The position numbers and the translations under genes were made by a program. The notes under the pieces were generated by a model, which worked only from the letters and a program-made list of their open reading frames with translations, ran no database searches and was not told the origin of the DNA. Positions 1 to 12,520 of a DNA stretch of 64,000 nucleotides are shown piece after piece (position 1 is the stretch's first letter; every line of letters starts with the position of its first letter). Where the stretch lies: NCBI GenBank assembly GCA_037783415.1, contig JAZGTN010000096.1, positions 372,001-436,000 on the forward strand, given 5' to 3'. The stretch comes from Leptasterias polaris. Its lineage: Eukaryota; Echinodermata; Asteroidea; Forcipulatida; Asteriidae.

Positions 1-336
1 AGAGCATCGGATTCAAGTTCTGGTGGTTTAGACATCGGGGTGTGGGTTCGAGTCCCGGTCATGACGCTTGTGTCCTTGAGCAAGACACTTTGCTATAATT
101 GCTTCTCTTCACCCAGGGGTATAAATGGGTACCTGCAAGGGTAGAGGTTGATATTGTGTTTGAAAAAGCCTTCGGAGCGCCATCACGGCAGCCCGGGCTG
201 TATACTCCCCAGGGAGCTGAGAAAGATTAAAGGAATGTTATTGGCCCAATGACCAGGGCACTAATGTAAAGCGCATTGATACGTTATTGTAAAATGCGCT
301 ATATAAGAACTAGTTATTATTATTATTATTATTATT
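1..336 (+). mobile_element. tRNA-derived SINE, 5' end cut by window edge
   Basis: A tRNA-like B box (GGTTCGAGTCCCGGTC) lies near 47-62. A SINE body follows (ccttgagcaagacactttgc), and the end reads gcgctatataagaac before an (ATT)n tail at about 315-337. A B box, a body and a short-repeat tail are the usual layout of a tRNA-derived SINE that borrows a LINE 3' end. A similar head and body occur at about 60466-60660. Confidence 0.7.
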
Positions 337-1079
337 AAACCACCAAAAGTGTGTTGTACTTTGTGAGTAGCGATTTGAAAAAGCATATATATATTTGCCT
401 CTGGATATTCAACCAGCGGAACATACGGTTCACCATTTTCTGTTGAGTCAAACAAAAACTTGGTTCTACAAAATAGCGGGCTGTGTTCTGTCACAACATT
501 ACAACAACAACAACAACAAAATCAAAACACAATTTCAAGGGATATTTAGGTGAATAGTTATATTCTACTTTTAGAATATCTTTCAAACCATATTCATTTC
601 ACAACAAACGCTTTTTATAACCCAAAAGCGCCCAATTCCGAAGGCAACATGCCCCTTTAAGTGGTTACCTGTCCATTCGCTTTGTGGTAATCGTTTGTAA
701 TACCAAGCTATTAAACTTTGAACATTCTGGTAATTAGTTTTTTTAAATAAAAAATGGACGGAATCATCCACCTAGTCGGTTTATTTAACAACAAACTAAA
801 TATCAAAATTATTCCAAAATATATTCTCAAAGCGGACGATTGGCAAGTTCACTTATTATTATTACATCTTGCTAAATAGTTCAATTTGCAGTAAAAGCAC
901 ATAAATTGTGATAAAGTTAAATTTGATTATAATTGTAGGCCTAATTTCATGATTGTGTGAAAAAAAAACTTTAATTGGTAATACATTCACTTTACCATTA
1001 ACAGAATGATAGGACGTCATTGTTAAAACAAGAAAGCGGTTGTCAAACGTAAGCATTCTTACGATCAAGTTTTTAATAA

Positions 1080-1245
1080 GGGAATAAAAGGGTAGCGACG
1101 AGTTCTTAAACGGCAGTTTAAAACCGGCAGTGTCGTGGCCGTGCGATAAAGGCCCGAACCGAAGGAGAGGGCCTTTATAGCACGGCCACGACCCTGCAAG
1201 GTTTTAAACGGCCGTTTAAGAACGAGTCGCTACCCTTTTATTCCC
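1080..1245. mobile_element. Palindromic MITE, 166 bp
   Basis: The ends are inverted copies: GGGAATAAAAGGGTAGCGAC on the left and gtcgctacccttttattccc on the right. An inner inverted pair, ggccgtgcgataaaggcc and ggcctttatagcacggcc, continues the hairpin. The homologous right block (near 40440) lacks it, which supports insertion. Confidence 0.65.
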
Positions 1246-2668
1246 ATTCATAAATGCCCTTTTGATTAAAAGGCGTAATAAAGTAGGAAACTCTGTAAAA
1301 ACTTATCTGTTTTCCGACGTCCTTGAGCTCTGTACGTGTGGTGCATTTTTATGAGACAGTTTACGGATATGCATTGGTTGCGCGTAGTAATGCATCCTCG
1401 TATCCATGGACTAAAATGGCGCGGCGAGATCGATCACCCCTGAGAACGAGGTTGTGGGCTAACCCGCACAAATGCTATCCGAAAACAACCGGTCTTAAAC
1501 AGCTCCAGCTATGTCTTTATCAGCCGTTTAAACACACCCACGTGACGTGCTCTCCACCAATAGGAATAGCGAAACTGTCTGGGGTATTTATGAATATTTA
1601 ATATGACCCTTGTTCTCCTTTTTTAAACGGAGTACTAATCTTTCAGTTTCAAAATTATGTAAAAGTCGCTTTTGGAAGCTTACTTATTGTGTGTAGGTTT
1701 TGCAAATGTTTGTATTAATCTTTTGGGGAAACAACTTTCTCCGGTTGCCATCTTAAAACATTGATTATTAAAACGTTGTTTAATGATTTTAACTTATATA
1801 GTAGAAATACTTCTAAAAGGACTTAACATCAATTCTCTGTACGCCATTTCCTGAACTTAAAAAGGATAAGATTTGCAAGTTTTTGATTTACGATATTTTT
1901 CGCTACTGTTTGAAACAATGAAGTAATGTTGGTTTCGAAAGGAGCTGATAATTCGACAAATAGTGATCTCTTTACTCAATGGTAACGTTGTCTGATTTAT
2001 TCAGAGAAGTGGGTTATAGGGTGTTGGTATCGCCTCTCCCGTGTGGATATCTGTTTTGCAAATCGGAAAAAAGCTTTTAAGTTTTAGTTATAGGGCAGCC
2101 GTAATTGTACATTATTTGTATCGAGTTATTCACAAATTTCAGTTTGAACATTGTTGTGGCGATATGTGTATTGTTAAACTATCTATTTTCACAATCTTTT
2201 TGAAGCAATAACATTGTTCAAGTTGGAAAACCGAAGATAGCATTATTAATGCAGATCTACTTCACGCATACAATATGATAAGCCCAATAAAATTCCCTTT
2301 GTGGTCCAACTGTAATGTTGGTCCCAAGAACTATAAAATAACATACGTTCTTGTCGGTATTGTTCAGACAGATGCCCGACGCTAAAAGAAAAAATAAACA
2401 CCGAAATCAATTACTATCTCAGCTGCATTCCATAAGGGTTAAACTTTCTGAATTCATGGAATTGCCCGATTACGAAGTTTGGTCGTACGATTTTGCATTG
2501 TAATTATTTTCTTTTTTCTGAGTTATCTTTAATGAACTGACAATATTTCAAATACAAGTTGAGACAATTTAGATGTGTTGTGAACATTATTTGCTTTTAT
2601 GTGAATTGAATCTTTACACGTGATGATTATATTATTAGTTTTAGCTTTACGGGAACACGATTGTGAAG
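1246..2668. other. Non-coding, no gene seen
   Basis: AT-rich sequence with no convincing exon on either strand. A 92-codon open frame at 1323-1601 has no recognisable domain or coding character. Part of the stretch (1630-1790) belongs to the old duplicated block. Confidence 0.5.
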
Positions 2669-2807
2669 ATGATGGCCCTGGGAAAGCCGGTTGGTTCAGT
2701 CTCAACATTTCGAAAGCTGTACTCTGGTCGTTGTAACTGTCTCCTATAACGACTACGTTAGAGCATACTACATTGAGTAAACCAACCGGCTCTCACAGAG
2801 CCATCAC
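2669..2807. mobile_element. Hairpin repeat related to 34603-34730
   Basis: Inverted ends (gatggccctgggaaagccgg and ccggctctcacagagccatc) enclose a core containing gtcgttgtaactgtctc. The core and right end recur downstream of lectin exon 2, so this is a dispersed hairpin repeat. Confidence 0.55.
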
Positions 2808-3850
2808 CTCAAGTTTTCAAGAAGAGGTGATTACATGATGTATCCGTCAGACTAAATTGGTTAGTAATATTATTAATTGATGTAATATAGGTGTAAAATC
2901 TAACATTTACCCCATTAGGACCGGGCGTTTTTGGCTGGGGGGTAGCACAAAATGCCCATCCTCTGTATTTTCCAAAATTCTCGGGTGATTTTATGAAATT
3001 GGCCACAAAATGATCTTTTTATTTAGTTCTATGATGTTGAAATCATTTTCAAACGTTTTTCTATTGAAGGGCAATTTTTTGTATTCTTTTGCCCATTTTT
3101 TGTCCAGCATCATATTCCCCCCCCCCCCCCCCATAATTTCCGTATAGTTTGTCCAAATGCTGTAAAACTTGTTTAATTTGACATAATCAGTAACGTGACA
3201 TTAAATTTTATGACTTGGGTCGCCGTTGGGGCTGCATAGTTTTTGGTTTATACCATTTTTTTGCGGAAAAAGTCTTTTTGAAATGTTGTTGTCCATTTTA
3301 ATAAAAGTCAATATTTCCGCCAACTTTAGGGGCCCAGAGTTCAACGGGCCCAATTTGATGATTCTATAGTATTTCTTGGCAAGAAAAGTTTAACACGTGC
3401 ATGTAAAAAAAAACTGCTGATACAAACCTTTAAATATACGGATGAAAACATAACAATCCAAGAAGGCAGCCGAATTTGGCGCCCATTTTAAACTCTCACA
3501 ATGCATTTAACACTGTCACGTTAAACATCGATACCACTTTCTTGAGAGAGAATCTAGAATCAAGTGGAACATTTGCTGGAAAAAACCCCAAATCAGATAA
3601 ACGGCCATGGTAACAGCTGAACCCCAATAGCAACTATTTCTTTCACAATATGACCCAGATAATATTGGGGAAAATTTTGTGGTGATCGAATGCAGCATTA
3701 AAAGTTACGTGGAGATATAAAGGTGCCGCCCCGGTTCTGATAGGGTCAATGATGTTCTTTCTCAGCACTGCAAACTTAAATAAAAATTATGCACAAAACC
3801 ATGTTTTACTAAATAATTCTTAAATGACTCTTGTAAAATTAAGCCCAATT
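2808..3850. other. Non-coding part of duplicated block
   Basis: Contains a C homopolymer (about 3117-3132) and a stretch from 3180 that aligns loosely with 43420-43800. No exon was recognised. Confidence 0.5.
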
Positions 3851-4680
3851 GTTCAAGGCCTCTAAATATTAACCCGTGACAAACCCCAACCCCTCAAAAT
3901 TAACCCTAACCAACCCCAACCGCTTAAGCTAACCTTAAACAACCCCGACCCCTCAAGATTAACTCTAACCAACCCTAACCCCTCAAAATTAACCCTTACC
4001 AACCCCGACCCCACAACATTACCACTAACAAACCACAATCCTCCAAAATTAACCCTTACCAATCCAGTCTCTTCAACTAAAATTAAACCCTAACCAACCC
4101 CGACCTTTCAAAATTACCCCTATCCAAACCCTACCCTCAAATTAACCCTAACCAACCCGGACCCCCCAGAATTAACCCTAACCAACCCCAACCCCTCAAA
4201 ACTAACCCTAAACAACCCCAACCCCTTAAGCTAACCTTAAACAACCCCCACCCATCAAGATTAACCCTAACCAACCCTAACCCCTCAAAATTAACCCTTA
4301 CCAACCCCGACCCCACAACATTAACACTAACAAACCCAATCCTCCAAAATTAACCCTTACCAATCCAGTCTCTTCAACTAAAATTAAACCCTAACCAACC
4401 CCGACCTTTCAAAATTACCCCTATCCAAACCCTACCCTCAAATTAACCCTTACCTACCCCGACCCCTCAAAAATAACCCTTACCTACCCCGACCCCTCAA
4501 AATTAAATCTAACCAACCCCACTCCTCAAAATTAAACCTTACCAACCTCGACACCTCATATCTAACCCTAACCAACCCCGATCTTTCAAAATGACCCCTA
4601 TCCAAACCCGACCCCTCAAAAATTAACCCTAACCAACCCCGACCCCTTAAAATGAACCATATCCTGAAAAAACCCATAGT
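3850..4680. repeat. AACCCTAACC-rich minisatellite, ~28-30-bp units
   Basis: Degenerate units of the form ccctaaccaaccccgacccc followed by tcaaaattaa repeat for about 830 bp. The long reading frames on - (glycine, leucine and valine rich) come from the repeat and are not genes. The paralogous array is at 44110-44720. The unit contains CCCTAA, but the spacing and variants are not those of a telomere. Confidence 0.85.
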
Positions 4681-4689
4681 TGATGTTTA

Positions 4690-6724
4690 TTTCTGGTGGT
4701 GTCACCGCCTCCCCGCCTCGCTTCAAGTTCATTCCGATGCGCTAAGTCGATACGTTCACCCCCCCTTCCCACGTTAATACAGCGCCCACACACGATGTAA
4801 ACAGTCATTGGCGGTGAGTTGAAACAAAATTCATATCGAAGCGTTTAACCTTTATTAGTTTGCATAGGATCTTTTTAAGTTGTTAAAACGACTGTTTTAA
4901 TGTTACTATCAACCTCGAGAACACATTAATAAAAAATAAAGCAAAACAGTTTCAAATTCCTGACCATCTTAACCATTTTGTCAATTCCTCGTTATTATCT
5001 TGAGCGCGTTGCGGCTGGTGAGTGGCATGGACATAAGAGGGCGCCCTCCGTCTCAAGATGGCAGACGGTCACTGGTTCGAAATGTATCCCATCTTTTTGT
5101 TAATGGTACGAACGACCATGTGCGCATTGACAGTGTAACTGAATTGAGAAAATATAAAAAGAAACTTCAGCTCTTACATTCAGAAGTAGACTTTGCTGAG
5201 TACACAGCGTAGATTCAGACATCATTATGGAAGCTCTCAAAACGAAAAGCTGAGTACCAGCGTAAATGTAGACATCATTATTGAAGCTCTCAAAACGAAA
5301 AGAAGATCCCACACCGTTTTAATCTCGTTGCGCCCGTGCTCTCCATCCATCCCACTGAAGACTTGAAAATTACCTTTGATCTTCAATGCCTCCAAATTAA
5401 AACCACAGTTGCTACAGGGCGCCTCCACCGGGCTAACAAACCTGTTCGGTAAATAAACTGAATGAAGTATAATGCATTCAAAAGGTGACTGATCGCTAAT
5501 TCCGTGAGCAAGTATTCAAAGGTTTTATTTGGTGGTGTGGACGGTGGGGGGGGGGGGGGGACCGGGGGATGCTGACTTTATGCGCTAGCTTTTTTTTCAA
5601 TGTGGGAAAGCTTACTTCATAGTGTATTTTTTGTTATTATTCCTGAGTTGTGAAGATATTCAATTAAAGCATTACAGTTGATCTTTTGACTGGCAAATAT
5701 GTTTTGCAGTCTTTGTACTGTACAGCATTTGTTTTGGTACGTTCGATGACGTCACGTTTCAAACTAATCCAACTTTCATGAGGACTCTTTCTAATGAAAA
5801 ATGAATGCATCACAAAATGAATTTGACAGTGTAGCCTCTCTTTAAGAGCGCCCTCTGTGGTCTCATGCCCAACGCACACGCGATACGTTGTCGGCGCACA
5901 CGCTTCCATGACTTTGTGTGCACTTTCTTGAAGTTTTTTGTTTGTTGGTGTACGTGTTTTGTTTACATGTCCACGTATTGCCTGGGTTAATTTAAGCCTT
6001 TTTGTATACTTAATTGAATTTTATACTTTGATTACATCTACAATACTATTGGCAATTGATTTAACCGTTTTAAAAGATGCTGGAAGAGTTTTTACCTATC
6101 CCCCTCCCCCCTCTTGACCAAATCAATGAACCCTGTTGACTGACACCCCTCCTGGATGTGTGGCATGGTCCAGCTTATATCATCATAACATAATATGAGC
6201 TGACTGGTGAGTAAAATGTGGTTATAAAAAGACAAGGGAAATAATAACATGTGTCATGTGATGATCACTCCCCTGGTTAGGTTTTAAAGATGCTCAATAT
6301 AACTGCGAAAGCGACGAGTTGCTGGTAGTTCATCAAACGACTAAATGACCTGACAGAAGCTCCCGAATACGTGGTTGTATACGCACTACAGATTTCATGA
6401 AAACAAAAATCTTATTGTGCATTGTTTACTGTTATAATCTTCCAAGAAAGGGAATTTGGCAAAGCTCCCCCAAACGTGGATATAAACACCAAGCTGGCAT
6501 TTTACAGCCAATTGTTCTCTCATACAGACGTTGGTCTGTGATTATAAACTGCACAAATAAATAAACTGTGATTCAGCAACTGGACGACAATACTTATTCT
6601 AGTCCTTGTGAAACCACCGCATTAACTTGCCCGGCATTCGAACCCACAGCATTGCGATGACAAGTCCTGTATAGGTAAATTTGGATGTTACTAACTTAAG
6701 GTGGCAAGACAACAAAATGTTCAT
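4690..6724. other. Non-coding; duplicated-block end and poly-G tract
   Basis: 5000-5440 matches 45260-45610 and contains small open frames whose reading is not conserved between the copies. A poly-G tract lies at about 5546-5561. From 5600 to 6724 I see no exon, RNA gene or clear element. Confidence 0.5.
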
Positions 6725-7680
6725 AATGAAACCTATAGGCCGTTTCCCAATTGAAAAAACATCATATTTCGTGAACCAAAAAGGGTTAAGACTTGTACTT
6801 AGACCTTAGTTTGTAGTTTGTAGAGAAAACCGCAAGTTTTCTCTCGAGATGATGACCTCATCGATGATGTCATAACAACAAATCTTTGTTTATTATCATA
6901 ATATTTGGAGAACCATAATTGCTATATACGTGATCTCGGCACCATATTATGAAAGCTCTTTAAGTAATTATTGTAAAAATCTTACCAAACGTGTGACCTT
7001 TACTTTCGGCTGAAACAGGAATGTTAAAAGTTTTTACTTCAAAAACTTCATATCCGAATAACAAAAAGGGTTCAGACTTAAGACTTACCATGTACTTAGA
7101 CCTTAATAGCGTGTAGACAAAACCACATCTGTTTCTGGATGATGACGTCATCGTTGACGTCGTTACATTAATTCAACCTTTTTATATTAAAGATGCATAT
7201 TTACAGCACCAGAGTTCTACATACCAAGTATTTGCACAAAAATTATGCAATGTGTGACCGTATGTGACCTTTAATTCCGGAAGTTGAAATTTATTGATTT
7301 AATCAATTATATCTCATTAACAAAAAGGGGTTCAGAATTAAAACTTACCATCTACTTAGATCTTAGTGTAGATGAAAACGCAACTCTCCGGGGTGCTGAC
7401 GTCATCGATGACATCATACCACTAAATCAACATTTAATATAAGGTTTGTGTATGAAAAACCATAATTGCTACATACATGTAAACGATCTTTGCACCATAT
7501 GAAAGCTCTTAAGGTGTTGTACAAACTTTGCACGAAGTGTGATCCAGTGAGACCTTCACTTTCGTTCGAAACCGGAAGTTGTCGTTTAAATAAATATTCC
7601 ATGGCCTCGTTGGAGGTCAGCAAACAGTATAATCTGGATTTTGGACGTTGTCTATCTGTTTAAAATCAAGGCCTTTGAAC
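6725..7680. repeat. ~250-290-bp tandem repeat with TGACGTCA-type palindromes
   Basis: Three diverged units each contain aacaaaaagggttcaga, a cttagacctta-like stretch, a gatgacgtcatcgatgacgt-like palindrome, the accataattgctaca stretch, and gtgtgacctttactttcgg. The palindromes lie near 6848, 7139 and 7391. A further fragment flanks the MITE at 9013-9242 (8975-9012 and 9555-9620). The small open frames here are by-products. Confidence 0.7.
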
Positions 7681-8439
7681 AAAATGAGTAATGACGTCAT
7701 TTTCTTCAACACCGCCCTCTCATGACAAGTTTAAAAAGAAACGATTTGGCTGAAAACCTGTTGCAAGTTCAAAATAGTTTAAAACTAAGCACATACATAT
7801 AAATCTCTGTCTGGATAAGAAATAAGCTCTGACGTCATGCTGACGGTATCAGTTTTCAAATAAAGGCTTAATCGAAGTTTCTGATTTAAAGAATACAAAT
7901 AATAATTATAACCAAAATGAACTTCACGTATATCAAATATTTCCTACCATTATATACATGTTAACCAAAATTAAATCTTTAATTTCCTCCAGCTCTGCTT
8001 ATTCAGACATGTCTACAGCAAACACATTTGTTTGAACAACACATAATACAACTGTATTCTTCCCTTAGGGGGGAGGGGGACAAGAGGGGAGGAAAGGATC
8101 CTGAACTTGAAGGGGGAGGGGGCGCCCAGTCCCCGTCTTGTTATGTCACTGATTGTAACACTTTACAAAATATATTTGGTTGCGAAATCGAAACACGTTC
8201 AAGGTGAACGTACATGTCCATGTAAAAGTAAACCAATACTTAGAGCTCTTGTGAGCGTCACGACCTAAATAAAAACCTGCAACCTTCATATTATGCTAAA
8301 TTGGTTGCTTTACGGTTGGCTTAATTGAAAACCAGAAGAGTGCCAATAAGGAAGGCTACTAAATAAACCAAGCCTCCATGATGTCCCTGTGCATTTTGGC
8401 ATATATTGTTTGATCAGGAAGCCACGTAAGGCAAATCAA
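7681..8439. other. Non-coding, no gene seen
   Basis: AT-rich with a purine-rich patch at about 8068-8120. No exon, RNA gene or repeat structure was recognised. Confidence 0.45.
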
Positions 8440-8655
8440 AAAGGTTTCACGGTCCACTTGTCTTAACCAAAGATGTCAAGACGAAGCAGCGTATTGGCGT
8501 AACACAATGTCTCACGGTCCACTTGTCTTAACCAAAGATGTGAAGACAAAGCCGCGTATAGGCGTAACACAATGTTTCATGGTCCACTGGTCTTATCCAA
8601 AGATGTAATCAGAAAACCACGAAGGCATAACAAAAGGTATTACGGTCCTTTTTAC
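8440..8655. repeat. ~66-bp tandem repeat, about three units
   Basis: Units contain cacggtccacttgtcttaac followed by caaagatgt and then ggcgtaacacaatgt. They start near 8446, 8512 and 8577, with a decayed unit to about 8655. Confidence 0.75.
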
Positions 8656-9012
8656 AGTAAAAAGTAGCTTGATAGCAAAGCTTCTCCAGTTCTATCCATC
8701 CATGCCACAATTAACATAATACGCAAGAGAATAATTAGCCAACATGCTCCTGTATTTTAATAAAATGAAGATTGTGTTAATATCGAGTTTCCTGTGGTTG
8801 GTTACTATTCCAATAACCGAAGGTCGCGCGACGTGGACACTTGAAGAGAGAAAAACACTGAATAATATATTAATTAAAGGCTGACTGCCGTTTTGCTTAG
8901 ACGTGAATGTTACCGCCAAAGGAAGCGTCATTGTTGTTTTGAAATAACAACATTGTACTATTCTAAAGGAGACTTCGGATATGTACACGATCTTTGCACC
9001 AAATGAAAGCTC

Positions 9013-9242
9013 TATAGATAGGTTACAGTATGACGTAAGTCGGCCATCTTTACGGGCAATTTGGAACACACAGTCATGCGTTACGCATGAGAACGGCGTG
9101 CAGCACGCGCACATTTCACCAAACTCATTGCATGATTGGTTAGTGAATGACGCGGCTGCGTTAATAATTTAGCGCTCGACGCGCCTGCAAGCCAAAATGC
9201 GATTTGCCCGTAAAGATGGCGTCTACTGGGAACTATCTATTG
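9013..9242. mobile_element. MITE with inverted ends, ~230 bp
   Basis: The left end (tatagataggttacagta, then gccatctttacgggcaa) is mirrored on the right by ttgcccgtaaagatggc and tactgggaactatctat. It splits a copy of the 6.7-7.7 kb tandem unit, which resumes near 9555. The sequence between 9243 and 9555 is not explained. Confidence 0.6.
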
Positions 9243-9799
9243 ACCTTTCTTTTGCAACGTCACAGCCCGAGTTTTTGCACAACCCAGGTTGGAAAAGTAT
9301 GGAAAGCCATAACTGCAAATCAAAAACAGATTGCCACAGTTTGTAGCAGTGTTACACAAAATAATATTCAAAAATAGTGTTGAATTTGTTGGAAACAAAT
9401 CAACCAATCATGGGAGGTATTTTCGTTCATGAATCTTTACAGAAAATGTTGAATTTGGTCACAACATTTTTTAACACGATTGAATGTTTTGCTAACATTC
9501 GGCCGTCCATGCCAACCGGCGCACTTTGTTTATCAACAAAAGAAAGGTCTATAGAAGTATTTTACAAATCTTGAACGAAGTATGACCCCGTGTGACCTTT
9601 ACTTTCGGTCGAAACCAGAAATTGAAGTGAACATTAATATTCCCGTTTATTGTTTAACTGACCTTTATTTTGCTTTTATGCAATAAAAGGCGATCGTCGT
9701 GATCCTTGACGTACACGCATGCAAACTCGAGCAAGCTACTACATTTAGAAATAGCACGGTACCCAAACCGCGCGAGGCTAGGAAGGTGGTGTACTATCC

Positions 9800-10364
9800 A
9801 TGTTTTTTTCTTTCCCAGAATGCCTTGCTCGATCGTAACCCCCTGGAAGTGTGACTTTGAAATATCCAAATATTTTGGATATTTTAATTAGTCCTGCATG
9901 TGGTTTATCCATTCTTTGTTAAAAACTACGCAGAGCGCGCTGTCAAAAGACGCATCAAGTCAGCCTTGCTACCGCAGGCAGCGCGCCGTATCGCTAGCTA
10001 GCTCTGCGCACGTCTCTAACCCCTGGAAGGGAAGCCCTAAAAATTAACGCTGATTGACTTACCAAAAGTGTAAAAATGCACGTATTTAGGCGCAATAAAT
10101 TTCAAATGAATCATGTTGTTATATGGTCACCCTAAACTGCATAGAGTTAGATGTATCAGAAGATCGAAAAAGGAATGAGGGGGGGGGGGGGCAGTTGCTT
10201 TATGCCTTGATAAAACCTTTGACAGCGCGCTCTGCGTAGTCTCACACACAGAACAGATCAATCAACCACATGACTGAATAAATTATCCAATATATTTGGA
10301 TATTTCAAAGTCACACTTCCAGGGGGTTACGATCGAGCAAGGCATTATGGGAAAGAAAAAAACA
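9800..10364. mobile_element. Long hairpin element upstream of the lectin gene
   Basis: About 85 bp at 9800-9890 (gaatgccttgctcgatcgta, cccctggaagtgtgactttg) is inverted at 10275-10364. An inner pair, acgcagagcgcgctgtcaaa near 9928 and tttgacagcgcgctctgcgt near 10219, extends the stem. It ends about 220 bp before the lectin start codon and may overlap the promoter region. Confidence 0.65.
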
Positions 10365-10582
10365 TATTGTAAAATAGCACTAGCTCAGCGGTGCCCGGAA
10401 GCTTAATACTAATAGTGACCTCATCATCGCGAGGCTTACGCGGTCTATTGGAGAACTCCGCGTTGTGGGTGATTCTTTTTGTGTGTAGAGGTAGGTGAAG
10501 GATCTCTGCACAGTTCTGTTCTGTTAAGGTTGCACCTTCTTGGTTATTTGTATATCTGGCAGCAATTTCAGTTAATCAAGAG
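10365..10582 (+). promoter_or_regulatory. Probable lectin promoter and 5' UTR region
   Basis: The only non-repeat sequence between the hairpin element and the lectin ATG. It has an inverted CCAAT box (ctattgg near 10450) and a weak TATA-like tgtatatc near 10549. The assignment rests mainly on position. Confidence 0.3.
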
Positions 10583-10955
10583 ATGGTCTGCAAAATGGTG
10601 GCGAGCAAACTGTTGGGTGTTTTTGGTGTATTTATGATGGCAAACTACGCTGCCGTATATGGTCGGTGTTTGAAGGCCCCGGCACACATGGCTCCTACTA
10701 CGGCCCCCATGGCCTCAACGACCCCCACGTCCACCACCGAAGAGAAACCGCCCTGCCCCCCTACTTGGAGCCAGTGGCAAGACAAATGCTACAAGCTTTC
10801 TGAATACTACGTGACATGGGAAGAGGGCAAGCGGATTTGTAGTGAGATGGACGGTGTGATAGCTATCCCTCAATCCTATGAAGAGTTACAACACCTCCAC
10901 AACATGTGCAGCTGCTCATGGGTCTTGATTGGTTGCAGCGACATTGAAGTTGCAG
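10583..10955 (+). CDS. Secreted C-type lectin, exon 1 (residues 1-124)
   Basis: The exon starts at the ATG of MVCKMVASKL, followed by a hydrophobic signal peptide (about residues 1-27). A Thr/Pro/Ala-rich linker (about 34-55) comes next, then the first half of a C-type lectin domain (CTLD): CPPTWSQWQDKCYKL, the C86 region (RICSEMDG), and a WIGL-like VLIGCSDIEV. Its donor is GCAG|GTATGT in phase 1, and exon 2 at 34379 completes the same codon as Gly. Read-through past the donor would give only a 140-residue truncated form ending at 11005. The presumed role is carbohydrate or pathogen recognition outside the cell, typical of small invertebrate lectins. The family call is firm; ligand and function are inference. 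Confidence 0.85.
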
Positions 10956-11814
10956 GTATGTACACAATTCTAGAAATGATGTTCAAAATAATAGTCCTTT
11001 GTTAGTTTTATTTCATGACAATTTGCCAACACAAGGCTTAAATGCAACCAAGGGTGAGGGCTACAAGGAAAATAAGAAACAATCTAAAGTAAGAGGAAAA
11101 TATTATGTTCAGGTTCCTCTTGAACTCTGACAGAGTTGGTGTAAAACAAGATACAGGTAGGGAGTTTCACTTGAAGTGCAGCGGTGTGGCATACCGTATT
11201 GTTAACAAGAGGCGTTCATCTGTGTTCAAAACCTTGAATGATGTTAAAATGTGGGAACCCGCGATAGGTGAGGTTGGAGGTATTGAAGTTCCAACCGTTA
11301 GCTGGCATAGCAATTCAGTATAGTTTCGTCAGCCATTGACGTCTAATTCAGTTAGTTGTAAAAAAAAAATTATAATTGTAAGGTACCAACAACGCTATCT
11401 TTTATCAAAATGGCAAACTAACTTATTTTATAGTTCTCTATCAACTTTGCTGCATTTCCGGTCACTGGTGCCTCGGGGTCGAGTGACACGTTACCATCCA
11501 ATAAACGAAATTACACTTTTAGCCTTGGTTTAGGAGAAACGAAGGATAAGGGGAAATGCTTGCTTAAATAGGCAAATATTTACTTTCAAGTCAAAGTAAA
11601 GTATTGGTATTATTATCGAAATATGATGATTAGATTCAATTGGAAACATTCCTGATTACAAAGTCCACCATTACCGATCCTCAAGAGATTATTTCCGTCT
11701 GGAATACTGTCAAAGTTAGGGAAATTGCATTTTGAAGACCCCGCAAATCACGGTAATAAATCTTCGTTTATTTCGATTGCCACTATCGAAATAAACCATG
11801 ATGAACGCGTACTT

Positions 11815-12173
11815 AAAGGGACACGTTGCCTTCAAATCTCATGAAATTTTACTGTTTGGAGGTGTTCCTTATCCTTATTAGGAGTTGTTCATGCAATAAA
11901 ACACCTTTAATGTGTTATAATTAGTGAATGGTGATTTTTAAAAAACCCATTGCCCTCTGACCCCCCCGACATCTGTCCCGCGAAACGTATACGTATTGCC
12001 AGCCGTAAATACCCGCGTCTATGTAATGGGCAAAATGCGCGATGAACAGTAGTTGGGCTGGTGCCGTAGCCAGTGGCCTGGTAAACATATCAGATGAACA
12101 CCAGGTAACATACCATTCTCTATCTCTCGCGACATGTACACAATGTTTGTAAACACTCACACCGTTCACATGT
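11815..12173. mobile_element. Left part of an interrupted GGCAACGTG-type element
   Basis: It begins aaagggacacgttgccttca, the inverted form of the ccgaaggcaacgtgtacttt end near 27440-27462. The related intact copy at 39630-40045 has both ends about 410 bp apart. Here the halves appear to be separated by the 13.9-kb unit (12180-26058) and by a hAT-like MITE (26425-27369). Internal similarity is patchy. Confidence 0.45.
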
Positions 12174-12209
12174 CAAAATTATGGTGTTCTAAAGGTATGG
12201 TGTTCTAAA

Positions 12210-12520
12210 GGCGACAGATGTGCGTCGCGTCGTGCCGTCGCGTCGCCTATTCCGTCGTCCGTCGCGTCGTGCGTCGCGTCGTGCGTCGCGTCGTGCCGTC
12301 GCCCGTCGCGTCGCCTGTTTTTCAATTGATTTGCATGGTGACTTGGACATCCGTCGTCCGTCGCGTCGTGCCGTCGCGTCGCCCGTCGCCCGTCGCGCCG
12401 CCCGTCGCGTCGCCCGTCGCGTCGTCCGTCGTCCGTCGCGTCGTGCCGTCGTCCGTCGCGTCGTGCCGTCGCGTCGCCCGTCGTCCGTCGCGTCGTGCCG
12501 TCGCGTCGCCCGTCGCGTAG
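12210..12520. repeat. GTCGCGTCGTCC-type tandem array, left arm
   Basis: Dense short repeats of GTCGCGTCG and GTCGTCC units. Every frame is open, which creates Arg/Val/Ser-rich or Asp/Arg/Thr-rich reading frames on both strands. These are not genes. The inverted counterpart is at 25905-26040. Confidence 0.9.

Larger units (their letters stand above)
300..5440 (+). repeat. Left copy of a ~5-kb block duplicated at 39.7-45.6 kb
   Basis: Several stretches align, same order and strand, with the right-hand block. 340-1075 matches 39720-40440. 1630-1790 (ttttggggaaac, then the ttgattatt region) matches 40490-40610. 3180-3780 matches 43420-43800. The CCCTAACC minisatellite matches 44110-44720. 5000-5440 matches 45260-45610 (shared gtctcaagatggcagacggt). 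Divergence is substantial, so the duplication is old. The parts between differ because each copy took its own insertions. It could instead be two copies of one long unrecognised transposon. Confidence 0.6.

Noticed and set aside
47..62. Functional tRNA gene (B box at the left edge; also near 60529)
   Set aside because: No cloverleaf with paired acceptor and anticodon arms can be drawn; the SINE body and tail follow instead.
3862..4677. Glycine- and leucine-rich reading frames on - as genes
   Set aside because: They are translations of the CCCTAACC minisatellite.
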